From contig CASFUZ010000009.1 of assembly GCA_949298065.1 (NCBI GenBank), positions 1 to 53,472 on the forward strand: a stretch of 53,472 bases of DNA, given 5' to 3'. Below, one piece after another: positions 35,000 through 43,603 of this stretch (positions within the stretch are counted from its first letter, which is position 1; every line of letters begins with the position of its first letter). This stretch comes from an uncultured Pseudomonadota bacterium (lineage in GTDB: Bacteria > Pseudomonadota > Alphaproteobacteria > RF32 > CAG-239). The notes below the pieces were generated by a model, which was not told the DNA's origin, did not search any database, and saw nothing but the letters and a program-made list of their open reading frames with translations. The position numbers were made by a program, and so were the translations under genes.

Positions 35000-37198
35000 C
35001 TAAAAACGATATTGCAAGCCTAAGTTTATCTCCCAAGGTATCTGCACACGGCTGCCCGGTTGGGTGGAAATGTCCAGATATCCGCTGCCTTGCTCATTCC
35101 AACCGGCATTGATACCGGCACCTATCTGATAACGCACCGATGACATATCTTCCGAAAAGGCATAATCGGCAACCCAAACCGTGTTCTTACCATCCATATC
35201 ATCAATAACAGCAAAACGCCCGTAGATATCTAAGTAATTGCCATTATCAAAGGTAAAAGTCTTTCCGGCAACGAGGTCCGCTCTCAGGCTCAAATAATTT
35301 TCGTCATCAGCCTCAACCAAAGTGTTGAAATTCGTACGATAACTTATGCCTTTAATCCGCATATAATTAACCCCGACAGACGGCTCTATAAACCAGCTTT
35401 CTTCAAACTTTAGACGTTTACCCACATTGGCTGAAACCTGCCAACTGTTGGTATTATATTTGCCGTTTACGGGTTCTCCCGCCGGTGTATAGCTTGTTAT
35501 TTTTTGGGTGTGCCAAAAATAGCTGCTTACAAAATCTGCAAACCAGTCATCATCCGTGTTTAATACCGAATATAGGCCCACAACCTTTGTATCTGCCTCA
35601 CCTCTTCCCATTCTGTCATATCTTTGCCGAGATGATGTAAAGCCTCCATACACACCTAAACTCAAATATTTTCCGCCACCACGCCAGATTTCTCTATCAT
35701 ATCCTATCTCACTACCGTAAATTTCTATCTCACTACGACTATTGTCCTCATAATCAAACTTTAGTTTCTGCCCTAAACCTTTTATCCATAATCCGTTGTC
35801 TGTCGCTGCGTGATTGCGACGGCTGCGGATGTGGTTATATACCGGCGATAAATGTGTGTAAAATAAAGAAGATAATGATGAATATGTATCTTTAGCAATA
35901 ACCGAACTGTCAGTTACATTGTCTGTTCTGGCCAGATACCAATCATTGCCGTTTTTGACCAATTTGTATTCAAATGCGCCTACATCTACCGCGCCCCCTA
36001 TTAAATAAAAATTATCCGTAGCTCCGGTCTCAGTAATAACCTTAAATCTGTTCGGGGTATCTCCACTCGGACTATAATCATTGATTACCAAACCAAAATT
36101 ACCGCTGCCGGAATTGATACTCAACGTATCTGCCAAGTCTTCCGACAAGCTACTGCTCATATTAATTGTACCACTACCCGACAAATTATCAAAAACAACG
36201 GATGAATAATCATATGAAGAATTTATGTTTATATTGCTGTTGGTGGCTACCAATGAGGGTATCTGTATGCTTCCGCCTATGTTTATGGTACTGTCTGTCA
36301 GTGTCGTGGTGCCGTTTAATGTTCCGCCATCTCTTACTGATAATATGCCGCCATTTTTGATTTGTGTGTTAATTGCCTCGCCTCCGGAATAAACGGTTTG
36401 CGTTCCGCCGTTTATTATACTTCCCGTAGCTGTACCATATACATTTTCGCGGCCGGAATTGATTATGCTGTTTGAGGAACTGCCGCCGCTGTTTATTTCC
36501 AAAGTTCCGCCGTTTATCTGTGTGTTTTCAGCCACACCTCCTGAATAAACCGTTGTTCTGGCTCCCGAGTTTATAGTATTGTTCAAAATTGTTCCATAAA
36601 CTTTTTGCCGACCATTACCCGATATGGTTGCGCTTGTGCTTTGAGCTCCGGCATCTACCTGCTGCGTGCCGCCGGTTATATTCGCTCCGCTTGAGCTACC
36701 GCCGCTCAAAATCTCCTGCGTGCCGCCGCTTATTGTCGCATTCTCATCCGTGCCTGACACATTATAAACACCGCTTTTTTGGATTGTTCCGCTTGCCGTT
36801 GCACCGCTGGCAACGGTTAAAACTCCGCCGGTCATTGTCGTGCCTTCAACATATCCTCCCGTATTGACGCTGATGCTTCCTCGGCTTGAAACAGTTGAAG
36901 AATATGCCTCGCCGCTCACACGCTGAGTTGCCGAACTCCAGACATAAGTATTATATGATGTGCCGCCCGTTTCCACAATCTGCTGATTGTAGACCGTGCT
37001 ATTATAACTCTTGCCACCGGACATAATATCTTGCACGCCGGAAACCGTCATATTCCTTGTCGTACCATACACAAGCTGCGTTACAATAGAGTTGACATCG
37101 CCGCCGTTAACTTCATCTCCCGCTGCTACGGTTTGCGTAATGGCTTGCGCCTCTGATGAAACAGCTAAAAGTATTGATAAAATAATATATCTTTTCAT
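35000..37198 (-). CDS. AIDA-type autotransporter adhesin
   Basis: A signal peptide (residues 1-19, ending EAQA) precedes a passenger of ~19-residue repeats of the AIDA/TibA type, such as GGTQEILSGGSSSGANITGG and NGGTLEINSGGSSSNSIING. These form a beta-helix. A junction region with DTLSINSGSGNFGLVINDY marks the pertactin-like end of the passenger near residues 360-430. The C-terminal ~270 residues form an autotransporter beta-barrel that closes with LGLQYRF, the expected terminal aromatic. Length is 732 aa. It should be exported by Sec and inserted by the BAM complex, with the passenger on the surface. Repeats give the gene an internal periodic DNA pattern. Confidence 0.92.
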   Translation of the reverse strand: MKRYIILSILLAVSSEAQAITQTVAAGDEVNGGDVNSIVTQLVYGTTRNMTVSGVQDIMSGGKSYNSTVYNQQIVETGGTSYNTYVWSSATQRVSGEAYSSTVSSRGSISVNTGGYVEGTTMTGGVLTVASGATASGTIQKSGVYNVSGTDENATISGGTQEILSGGSSSGANITGGTQQVDAGAQSTSATISGNGRQKVYGTILNNTINSGARTTVYSGGVAENTQINGGTLEINSGGSSSNSIINSGRENVYGTATGSIINGGTQTVYSGGEAINTQIKNGGILSVRDGGTLNGTTTLTDSTINIGGSIQIPSLVATNSNININSSYDYSSVVFDNLSGSGTINMSSSLSEDLADTLSINSGSGNFGLVINDYSPSGDTPNRFKVITETGATDNFYLIGGAVDVGAFEYKLVKNGNDWYLARTDNVTDSSVIAKDTYSSLSSLFYTHLSPVYNHIRSRRNHAATDNGLWIKGLGQKLKFDYEDNSRSEIEIYGSEIGYDREIWRGGGKYLSLGVYGGFTSSRQRYDRMGRGEADTKVVGLYSVLNTDDDWFADFVSSYFWHTQKITSYTPAGEPVNGKYNTNSWQVSANVGKRLKFEESWFIEPSVGVNYMRIKGISYRTNFNTLVEADDENYLSLRADLVAGKTFTFDNGNYLDIYGRFAVIDDMDGKNTVWVADYAFSEDMSSVRYQIGAGINAGWNEQGSGYLDISTQPGSRVQIPWEINLGLQYRF

Positions 37199-37347
37199 TC
37201 CCTATGTCCTCTTTTGCTTACAAATTTGTTTTTATATATGTATTAAACCAAAAAATAAAACTCTCCACATTATCTTTTTTTTCTCATGTTCCTTTATATT
37301 TTTGCTTTGCTGATTATATATCCTTGAAAAATATATAAGGAGTTCTG

Positions 37348-39666
37348 ATGACTAAGTTTCTTGCGCTTTTTCTGGTATTTATATTAATTTCCGGTAATGC
37401 TTTCTCTCAAGAGGATAATATTGATTATAATCTCTTGAACCAACAACTTGATAAAATTACTTTACAACTTGATGCTGGAAAAGTCGGAACAGATAAAACC
37501 GACGAAATACTGGGAAAAATAAACAGCAAACAAGATGAGCTTAATCAAGCTTTGCCCATCTTAAATACTGAGTTGGAGAGTATTCAGAAAAAAATTGACG
37601 CACTCGGTGATGTCTCGGAAAGTTCTGAAGAAATTGCCAAGCAATTAAAACTTCTTACACAACAAGCTGATGAGATTAAGACATCTGTGGCACAAATCAA
37701 GCTTGCCAAGACCAAAATTGAGGACATCAGTGCGCTGATTTTGAAACTGCGCAACCAAGACTTATTTGACAGAATCTTTGTTAAGCAAAGCTCCATCTTT
37801 CATCCGCATGAATTTTTTGTTTCTCTGGCAAGCTTCTTCAAGTTCTCCTTAAACTTGTTACACTCGCCTTTTGTATGGTACCAAAAACTTTCCGCAGACA
37901 AAAAAATTATTGCGGACAATAATATTATCTACGCCTTCTTTTATATCCTTATGGCAATCCTTATTGCGGCTTATCTCCAACATTTTATCAAAACCAAGTT
38001 CGGCTGCAAAGATGATGTTAATAACCCTAATTATTCACAAAAAGTTCGCGCCGCGCTCTGGATGTTTTTGGCGCGCGGATTGTTTCCGGCCGCCACCATC
38101 GGAAGCTTTATGTTTTGGATTAAAAGCGCAGATATGGTTAATAAAAGCGACTTTGGTATTATGCTTTTTACTTTATCCTTATATCTGCTTTACTTCTTTT
38201 TAATTCGGGCTTTGGTCAAAAGCTTGTTTACACCGGATAATATTAAGTGGCGGATTATTGAAGTTTGCGATATTCGTGCGACTCTCGGCAGCCGAGCCTT
38301 GATTTTTTCGGCAGCCTTAATCTGTATTGTCAGCTTTTTTCAGTCCTTAGCTGAAGAGCTAAATGTTGAAGCGGAAACGCTTTATTCGCTTAAAATATTT
38401 GCCAACGCCGTGAAGGCTTTTTGCGTGATTTGGGTGTCTAACAAGTTTTTGTTTGACTGCGATAATGATACAACAGATGATGACAACGACAATGAACCGA
38501 GTACGGAAGCAAAAATCAGCTTGATAATTATGATAATTATGATTTTGGCTTTTGTTTTGTCCTTGTTCGGATATATTCGTCTCTCCGAGTTTGTGATTAA
38601 TCATTTTATTCTCTCCGCAGTGGTTATTGCCGCGGCATATATTCTGGACCGACTTTTACGCGCCATTTTCCGCCAAATTATGAAACTTAAATTTTGGAAC
38701 AAAAACTTGCATATCAGCCCCCGAAAATTGGTTAAAACAAATTTTTGGTTCGCTCTTATCCTCTCGCCTTTGCTCGGAATTGCCACAATCTTGGCCTTGT
38801 TGGCTTTGTGGGGTGTTTCGGTTGATATTATGCTTAATAAAACTAGCAACTTTTTAAACGGATTTAATATCGGCGGGCTCTATATTTCCATCTCTTCCAT
38901 TGTGCTTGGCATTATCAGCTTTCTGGTATCTTCTTTCTTGTTCAAACTCTTGGCCAGAAGTTTGCAGAGCGGTTCCTTAAGCCAAATTGACTGGCGGCCG
39001 GGGGTTAAAAACTCCGTTGTTTCGGCCGTGGGGTTCTTCGGCGTTATCATATCCCTTGTGGTCGGCTTTGCGGTTATGGGCGGAAGCATCAAAAGCTTGG
39101 CCATCATTGCTGGTGCGCTCTCCTTGGGTGCCGGTCTCGGCTTGCAAAATATGGTCAGCAATCTGGTCGCCGGTTTAACCATCTTATTTGAACGCCAAAT
39201 TAAAGTCGGCGACTGGGTGATTATTGATGGGCAAGAAGGTATTGTTAAAAAAATTAATATGCGCTCTACCGAGCTTGAAACTTGGAATAAGTCCAACGTG
39301 ATTGTGCCTAATGCAATCATCTTATCGCAAAGCTTTGTAAACAAGACTTTCAGCGACAGAATGGGACGCGTGGAAATTAAGGTCGCGGTTGACTTTGACA
39401 CGGATATTCCTTTGGTGAAAAATCTGCTCCTTAACATTGCCGAGAATGACCCTGATGTCTTAAAATCTCCGCCGCCGTCCCTCTTGTTTACGGATTTGAC
39501 CGACAACAGCCTTGTCTTTCAGCTTAACTGCTACACGGCTAATGTTTATAACTGCGCTGCAATCTCTTTCCGTATTCGTAAACAAATCGTTGAATCCTTT
39601 AGAGAAAATAATATCGTCAATCCGCAGACGGTTGTGCAATCTATTATTGTTTCTCAAAATTCATAA
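37348..39666 (+). CDS. MscS-family mechanosensitive channel (DUF3772-like)
   Basis: A signal peptide (about 1-20, ending NAFS) leads into a periplasmic coiled-coil region to about residue 150, as in DUF3772/MscK-type channels. Around ten hydrophobic segments follow. The MscS pore helix is in the segment ending GALSLGAGLGLQNMVSNLVA, with the Gly/Ala packing of TM3. The beta domain FERQIKVGDWVIIDGQEGIV and RSTELETWNKSNVIVPNA is classic. Length is 772 aa. AAGGAG precedes ATG 37348. It protects cells against hypo-osmotic shock by opening under membrane tension. Confidence 0.93.
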   Translation: MTKFLALFLVFILISGNAFSQEDNIDYNLLNQQLDKITLQLDAGKVGTDKTDEILGKINSKQDELNQALPILNTELESIQKKIDALGDVSESSEEIAKQLKLLTQQADEIKTSVAQIKLAKTKIEDISALILKLRNQDLFDRIFVKQSSIFHPHEFFVSLASFFKFSLNLLHSPFVWYQKLSADKKIIADNNIIYAFFYILMAILIAAYLQHFIKTKFGCKDDVNNPNYSQKVRAALWMFLARGLFPAATIGSFMFWIKSADMVNKSDFGIMLFTLSLYLLYFFLIRALVKSLFTPDNIKWRIIEVCDIRATLGSRALIFSAALICIVSFFQSLAEELNVEAETLYSLKIFANAVKAFCVIWVSNKFLFDCDNDTTDDDNDNEPSTEAKISLIIMIIMILAFVLSLFGYIRLSEFVINHFILSAVVIAAAYILDRLLRAIFRQIMKLKFWNKNLHISPRKLVKTNFWFALILSPLLGIATILALLALWGVSVDIMLNKTSNFLNGFNIGGLYISISSIVLGIISFLVSSFLFKLLARSLQSGSLSQIDWRPGVKNSVVSAVGFFGVIISLVVGFAVMGGSIKSLAIIAGALSLGAGLGLQNMVSNLVAGLTILFERQIKVGDWVIIDGQEGIVKKINMRSTELETWNKSNVIVPNAIILSQSFVNKTFSDRMGRVEIKVAVDFDTDIPLVKNLLLNIAENDPDVLKSPPPSLLFTDLTDNSLVFQLNCYTANVYNCAAISFRIRKQIVESFRENNIVNPQTVVQSIIVSQNS

Positions 39667-39728
39667 ATTTGTTGTTTCATAAATATTTTTGATTATATTG
39701 TTATTGTATTTGCTTAGAGGAGAAACAA

Positions 39729-39851
39729 ATGAAAAAGATTTTGCTTTTAACCGTGCTTGCTGTTATAGCCGCTTGCCACTTTGTTCGCGATGATACCAAA
39801 GACAATCATTATTTTCATACCGGAACTTTTGAGGACGGCAGACAACGCTAA
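39729..39851 (+). CDS. 40-residue lipoprotein
   Basis: This short frame starts MKKILLLTVLAVIAACHFVR, with an ideal lipobox (I-A-A-Cys16) and a mature part of only ~25 polar residues. GAGGAG sits at good spacing before ATG 39729, and a terminator follows the stop by 8 nt. Tiny lipoproteins of this kind (entericidin-like) are common, but I see no sequence match. It stands as a separate unit between an MscS channel and an HdeD-like protein. Confidence 0.7.
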   Translation: MKKILLLTVLAVIAACHFVRDDTKDNHYFHTGTFEDGRQR

Positions 39852-39858
39852 TTAAAAG

Positions 39859-39888
39859 AAAAGCCTCAACTTTCATTGAGGCTTTTTT
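39859..39888. terminator. Bidirectional terminator
   Basis: Arms AAAAGCCTCAA and TTGAGGCTTTT (from 39859 and 39876) with a 6-nt loop lie between convergent genes. Confidence 0.9.
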
Positions 39889-39889
39889 C

Positions 39890-40432
39890 TTATAGTTCTT
39901 CTTCCGCCGTTAGCAAACGCTTATTTATCACATATTCTATTATCTCTATAATACCATACATTATGAAATAAATGCCGATTAAGGCGGTGATGGTTATGGC
40001 TCCGATAATGGGGTGAGATAAGATTAAGAAGGCAAATAATACACCCAAACAACCAACGCCGAACGACCAGCCCCAAGGGAAACCTTCTTTGCGCAAGTTA
40101 AATGAGGCAACGATTTGCATAACGCCGACCGCCAAAAACCACAAAGCCAAAATTATGGGCATTGTCATCGCCGTTAAGCCCAGATTGCCGATGAAGATGA
40201 TGCCGATAAATATATCCAAAATGCCAACTGCTAAATACCAACCGGATTTATAAGACATTGAGAGTATGAAGTATCCTAAACCGACAATTACAAAAATTAT
40301 ACCTAAGTACAAAACCAAGCCCATAAGCGTGGCAAGCGGATTAAACCAAACATAAATACCCAATAAGGCGATGATTATGCCGGCAATCAAATGCCATATA
40401 CCGATATTTGACTGCATTTTTGTTTCTGCCAT
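39890..40432 (-). CDS. HdeD/DUF308-family membrane protein
   Basis: Six hydrophobic segments are spaced along 180 residues, as in HdeD-type proteins. Typical family sequence includes WHLIAGIIIALLGIYVWFNP near the start and ALWFLAVGVMQIVASFNLRK in the middle. HdeD in enterics is linked to acid resistance, but the biochemical role of DUF308 is unknown. AGGAGAAAAATATT precedes the ATG. It is divergent from the alpha/beta hydrolase lipoprotein. Confidence 0.85.
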   Translation of the reverse strand: MAETKMQSNIGIWHLIAGIIIALLGIYVWFNPLATLMGLVLYLGIIFVIVGLGYFILSMSYKSGWYLAVGILDIFIGIIFIGNLGLTAMTMPIILALWFLAVGVMQIVASFNLRKEGFPWGWSFGVGCLGVLFAFLILSHPIIGAITITALIGIYFIMYGIIEIIEYVINKRLLTAEEEL

Positions 40433-40528
40433 AATATTTTTCTCCTTTTTTGTTTATAAGCCTCTTGTATCTAATCATTTTTTTAATCATTTCCATATTA
40501 TGTTAAAAGGAATTTAGGGAGGTTTCTT

Positions 40529-41281
40529 ATGCGCCGATTGATATTTTTGAGTGTTTTGTTCTTATTTGCCTGTTCTACGGTAAAAATTCCCGATGATTTT
40601 GTTTATAAGGAAATTAAGACTAGAACTTTTACACTTGCCTCATGGCAAAAGATTACACAGCCCCAAGGGGTTTATAAAATATATATTGAGGGCGACGGCT
40701 ATGCTTTTAACGCCTACGGAAAACCAACCCAAGACCCGACCCCGCGCGGCGCTTTGCTCCGAGAAATTGCTTTTGCAGACCCTTCGCCGAATGTGGTTTA
40801 TTTGGCGAGACCATGTCAATTCATCTCTTCGCCGATTTGTTCTCAACGCCACTGGACAACGGCTCGTTTTGCACCGGAAGTTATTAATGCCGAATATGAA
40901 GCAGTAAAGCAGATTGCCGGTGCGCATGAGGTTATCTTAATCGGGTTTTCCGGCGGGGCGCAGATTGCCGGACTTATCAGCGTAGCCAAGCCAGGCCTTA
41001 AGGTCAAAAAACTGATAACCATTGCCGGTAATTTGGACCATTTGGCTTGGACGCAATATCACAACCTGCCGGAGCTAAACGAATCTCTTAATCTGGAAAG
41101 TTATCAGCAACAATATCTCAAAATTCCGCAAGTTCATTTTGTCGGGACAGATGATAAAATTATCCCGCCTGTACTCACGGAAACCTTTGTTAACGGCAAA
41201 TCGCCGATTGTTAAAATTGAAGGCGCAACGCATTCTTCCGGCTGGGAAAATGCTTATCCGCTGATTTGGAATGAAAAATAA
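40529..41281 (+). CDS. Alpha/beta-hydrolase lipoprotein
   Basis: A short signal peptide ends at the lipobox LFACS (Cys15). The mature domain is an alpha/beta hydrolase: nucleophile elbow GFSGGAQ (Ser), acid in VGTDDKIIPP (Asp) and histidine in GATHSSGW. A conserved RPCQFISSPICSQRHWT block precedes the elbow. Length is 250 aa. The protein should face the periplasm; esterase or lipase-like activity is inferred and the substrate is unknown. GGGAGG is the Shine-Dalgarno. It is 62 nt before the next gene and may share its transcript. Confidence 0.78.
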   Translation: MRRLIFLSVLFLFACSTVKIPDDFVYKEIKTRTFTLASWQKITQPQGVYKIYIEGDGYAFNAYGKPTQDPTPRGALLREIAFADPSPNVVYLARPCQFISSPICSQRHWTTARFAPEVINAEYEAVKQIAGAHEVILIGFSGGAQIAGLISVAKPGLKVKKLITIAGNLDHLAWTQYHNLPELNESLNLESYQQQYLKIPQVHFVGTDDKIIPPVLTETFVNGKSPIVKIEGATHSSGWENAYPLIWNEK

Positions 41282-41343
41282 ATTTACTTTTGCAAAAAAA
41301 GGTTATAAAAAGACAGCAGTAACAACTTATAACGGGGTTAAAA

Positions 41344-42330
41344 ATGAACAGAATCAAAAATTATATTCTTAACGGTCAGGGCTTGGGTATCAAGTATTTG
41401 GCAGCTTTGGCCATTTTGGCTTCCTTGGTGTTTGCCATTTTTGTTCGGGTTGAGGGCGCTCAATATATTCCTTATGCTCAAGAAGTGGCTGACCAGATGT
41501 TGCCGATTAAAATTGTGGACGGACAAATCGTTCAACCGCTCAACACTTTCAAAATGGCACAAATCAGTATTGAAGGAAAATCTTCCCCGTTGGCTTTGCC
41601 TTTGGTGTTGGATACCAGAGTGAGCAACCTTGATGCCAACTTGCTGCCGGAAGGTGTTTATGTTACACGCACAAATATCTATACCGTTACCAATAATCAG
41701 ATAAAAGTTATTAAGCTTGAAGGTGACAACTTTATTCCCAAAGCTGATTATACAGAAGTATTTAAAAGCTGGCTGAACTGGTCTGCCTTTGTCTTGGGTA
41801 TTTGCGGCATTGTCTTGTTGTTTGTTTTATACTTCATTCTGACAATGTTTTATGCTCTTTGCGCTCAGCTTATTGCCAAAATCGCACGCAAAGATATGAA
41901 CTTTGAACGCAGAATGCGCTTGAGCGCTTTGGTTCTGGTTGCCACATATATCATCTTTTTGCCGCTGAGCTTTATCGGCATTGACAGCAGCTTGCTCTTC
42001 TTTGTGGTTGTTATCTGCGCTTTGACTTGGTTTGTGATTAAATGCGCTCCTTGCAAAGTTTGCGCTCAAGCAGAAACTGCTAAAGTTGAAGTTGTTGAAA
42101 AGAAAGCGCAGCCTGCCGCAAAGAAGCCCGTTCAGCGTAAAGCAAAAGTTGCGGTCAAAAAAGAAAATGTTAAGGCTGAAACCAAGGAAATTGTTGCCGA
42201 GAAGAAAGAAGAGCCTAAAGCTCCCGCTCCGGCAAAGAAAAAACCGGGCAGAAAACCTGCCGCCAAAAAGGTTGTGAAAAAAGCAACTCCGGCTCCTAAA
42301 ACCGCTAAGGCAAAAGCCGAAAACAAATAA
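41344..42330 (+). CDS. DUF1189-like membrane protein with histone-H1-like tail
   Basis: One hydrophobic segment near residues 18-37, a ~110-residue extracytoplasmic domain, and three or four further segments between about 140 and 235 match the general layout of DUF1189 proteins. The last ~85 residues are Lys/Ala/Pro-rich, with PAKKKPGRKPAAKKVVKKAT, which looks like a histone H1 tail and includes an AT-hook-like PGRKP. Length is 328 aa. The tail should be cytoplasmic and could bind DNA or RNA; this is inference from composition. A cysteine pair CAPCKVC lies at the junction. A terminator follows. Confidence 0.7.
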   Translation: MNRIKNYILNGQGLGIKYLAALAILASLVFAIFVRVEGAQYIPYAQEVADQMLPIKIVDGQIVQPLNTFKMAQISIEGKSSPLALPLVLDTRVSNLDANLLPEGVYVTRTNIYTVTNNQIKVIKLEGDNFIPKADYTEVFKSWLNWSAFVLGICGIVLLFVLYFILTMFYALCAQLIAKIARKDMNFERRMRLSALVLVATYIIFLPLSFIGIDSSLLFFVVVICALTWFVIKCAPCKVCAQAETAKVEVVEKKAQPAAKKPVQRKAKVAVKKENVKAETKEIVAEKKEEPKAPAPAKKKPGRKPAAKKVVKKATPAPKTAKAKAENK

Positions 42331-42334
42331 GATT

Positions 42335-42364
42335 AAAGCCCTCTTTTCGGAGGGCTTTATTTTT
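42335..42364 (+). terminator. Terminator after the DUF1189-like gene
   Basis: AAAGCCCTC/GAGGGCTTT (42335-42343 and 42350-42358) with a 6-nt loop is followed by ATTTTT. It abuts the end of the convergent HTH gene. Confidence 0.85.
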
Positions 42365-42602
42365 AGGTTGTTAACTTAAACTCAAAATGAGCGTCATAAA
42401 AATCCGTTAAGGATAATAATTCGCCCCAAGAAGCGTTACCGCAACCATTTTCCAACCTTCGCAAAATTCTTAACGGTAGTCCCGTTGCTGCCGCAACTTG
42501 TTGCTCCGTCAACTTGCGGCTCATACGAAGCCCGACCAAAACCGCGCCAAATTTTTTTCGTAACAAACGCTGTTTGCGTGCAAAACTAGGGTCATAAGTC
42601 AT
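42363..42602 (-). CDS. Small HTH (XRE-like) regulator
   Basis: This 79-aa protein has a helix-turn-helix region RMSRKLTEQQVAAATGLPLR followed by ILRRLENG, like Cro/CI-type regulators. Its C-terminus is short, with no ligand domain. I chose ATG 42602 because GGAG lies 9 nt upstream; a TTG three codons earlier is less likely. A structured RNA with promoter and terminator ends only ~25 nt before it on the same strand, so the gene may be the read-through product of a controlled leader. Confidence 0.7.
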   Translation of the reverse strand: MTYDPSFARKQRLLRKKFGAVLVGLRMSRKLTEQQVAAATGLPLRILRRLENGCGNASWGELLSLTDFYDAHFEFKLTT

Positions 42603-42627
42603 TACGTTCAACTCCTCTTTGTTTTGG

Positions 42628-42800
42628 GATAAAACAAAACCGCTCTCAACGGAGAGCGGAGGAGTTGCAAACTGTACTTAGTCAGCGTGCTTATTCGTCC
42701 GCTAAAAGCGGCTTATTTCACACCATCCTCCACAAGTGGAGGTTATAATCTAAGTAAGGAGTTTGCATACTCCGCCGGCGGGCTAACCTTTCCCGACGGC
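42628..42800 (-). ncRNA. Structured ~170-nt RNA or regulatory leader
   Basis: The transcript would start near 42800 on the minus strand. A first hairpin has GCCGTCGGG/CCCGCCGGC (one mismatch; 42774-42800). A 19-bp interrupted long-range stem pairs 42661-42681 with 42750-42773 in blocks of 5, 7 and 7 bp. It encloses two perfect hairpins, CCTCCAC/GTGGAGG (42727-42742) and CCGCT/AGCGG (42699-42711). An 8-bp terminator hairpin follows, with TTTTGTTTT. Nothing similar to 6S, tmRNA, RNase P or a riboswitch I know is visible. It could be a free small RNA or a terminating leader for the HTH gene at 42602. Confidence 0.55.
42631..42660 (-). terminator. Terminator of the structured RNA
   Basis: On the minus strand CCGCTCTC/GAGAGCGG (42640-42659) with a 4-nt loop is followed by TTTTGTTTT. 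It lies upstream of the HTH gene. Confidence 0.85.
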
Positions 42801-42807
42801 AAAAGTT

Positions 42808-42835
42808 ATTATAAAAGCTATTTGCTAATTTTCAA
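42808..42835 (-). promoter_or_regulatory. Promoter of the structured RNA
   Basis: On the minus strand TTGAAA (42830-42835), 16 nt and a perfect TATAAT (42808-42813) give a predicted start at 42800-42801, exactly at the base of the first hairpin. Confidence 0.7.
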
Positions 42836-42927
42836 TGAAGATTTTAGTGCTTTTGACATTTGTTCCTACTTAATCTTTTTTTCAGCTTTGTACCTTATAT
42901 TAAAAGGCAAAATTGGGAGTTTGTGCG

Positions 42928-43407
42928 ATGAAAAAAGTTTGGCTCGTTTGTGTTATGCTTATTTTTGTTATATCTATCGGCGGTGGTATTTATTGGTTTT
43001 ATCAAAGCCAAGAAGCAGAAGATAAGGAGCAGATACTGATAGAACAAGAAACGGAAAAATATAAAAAAGACTGCTTTAGACAATCATATCCCGAAGATTT
43101 GGGCACAATTAATATGTACACGGATGAATTAAAATGTATGGATAAGCAATATCATCAATGCTTGAAAAATGTGATTATTGCTCAAATAAACGCGTTAGCG
43201 ACTAAAGAAGATGCTCAAAAAATGGTAGATGCTCTTAATAAGTTTGAAGATAGTGTTCTTTCTTTGTATTGGGATTTATATAATAGAGAAGATTTCGGCG
43301 TTATGGGAAGAGGAGTTAATGATGCCGCACTTGGACGTTATTACGAATATCTGTTGTCCGACATCATTAACTTTAAATATATCTCAACTTATCCTCAACC
43401 TTTATAA
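42928..43407 (+). CDS. Hypothetical membrane-anchored or exported protein
   Basis: ATG 42928 is preceded by GGGAG. Residues 1-24 (MKKVWLVCVMLIFVISIGGG and on) form a signal peptide or anchor. The remaining ~135 residues are charged and helical, with cysteines in KKDCFRQ, LKCMDKQ and QCLKN, a spacing that could form disulfides in the periplasm. I recognise no family. Length is 159 aa. Confidence 0.55.
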   Translation: MKKVWLVCVMLIFVISIGGGIYWFYQSQEAEDKEQILIEQETEKYKKDCFRQSYPEDLGTINMYTDELKCMDKQYHQCLKNVIIAQINALATKEDAQKMVDALNKFEDSVLSLYWDLYNREDFGVMGRGVNDAALGRYYEYLLSDIINFKYISTYPQPL

Positions 43408-43553
43408 GGTTTAATTAGGATATTTTAGTAATAATTCCAAAGCGCGTTGTCGTTCGTCTACGGAGCGGTTTTTCTTTATGCTTTTTTGTATATCTTCCGA
43501 ACTGCTTTTGAATTAAATTTGTCATTTTGTGCCCTTTCGTTAACAATTTAAAC

Positions 43554-43590
43554 AAAAAAAATCCGAAGAACTTAATCTTCGGATTTTTTA
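43554..43590. terminator. Bidirectional terminator
   Basis: ATCCGAAGA/TCTTCGGAT (43561-43569 and 43576-43584) is flanked by seven A and six T. It ends the lipid-transport operon on the minus strand. Confidence 0.9.
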
Positions 43591-43603
43591 CTTTATCCAT
43601 TTC

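Noticed and set aside
35000..37198. Tandem repeats as a separate repeat element
   Set aside because: The periodicity is explained by the AIDA-type protein repeats of the autotransporter.
42687..43025. 112-aa plus-strand open frame
   Set aside because: It runs across the hairpins of the structured RNA, lacks a Shine-Dalgarno site, and overlaps the 42928 gene in another frame.
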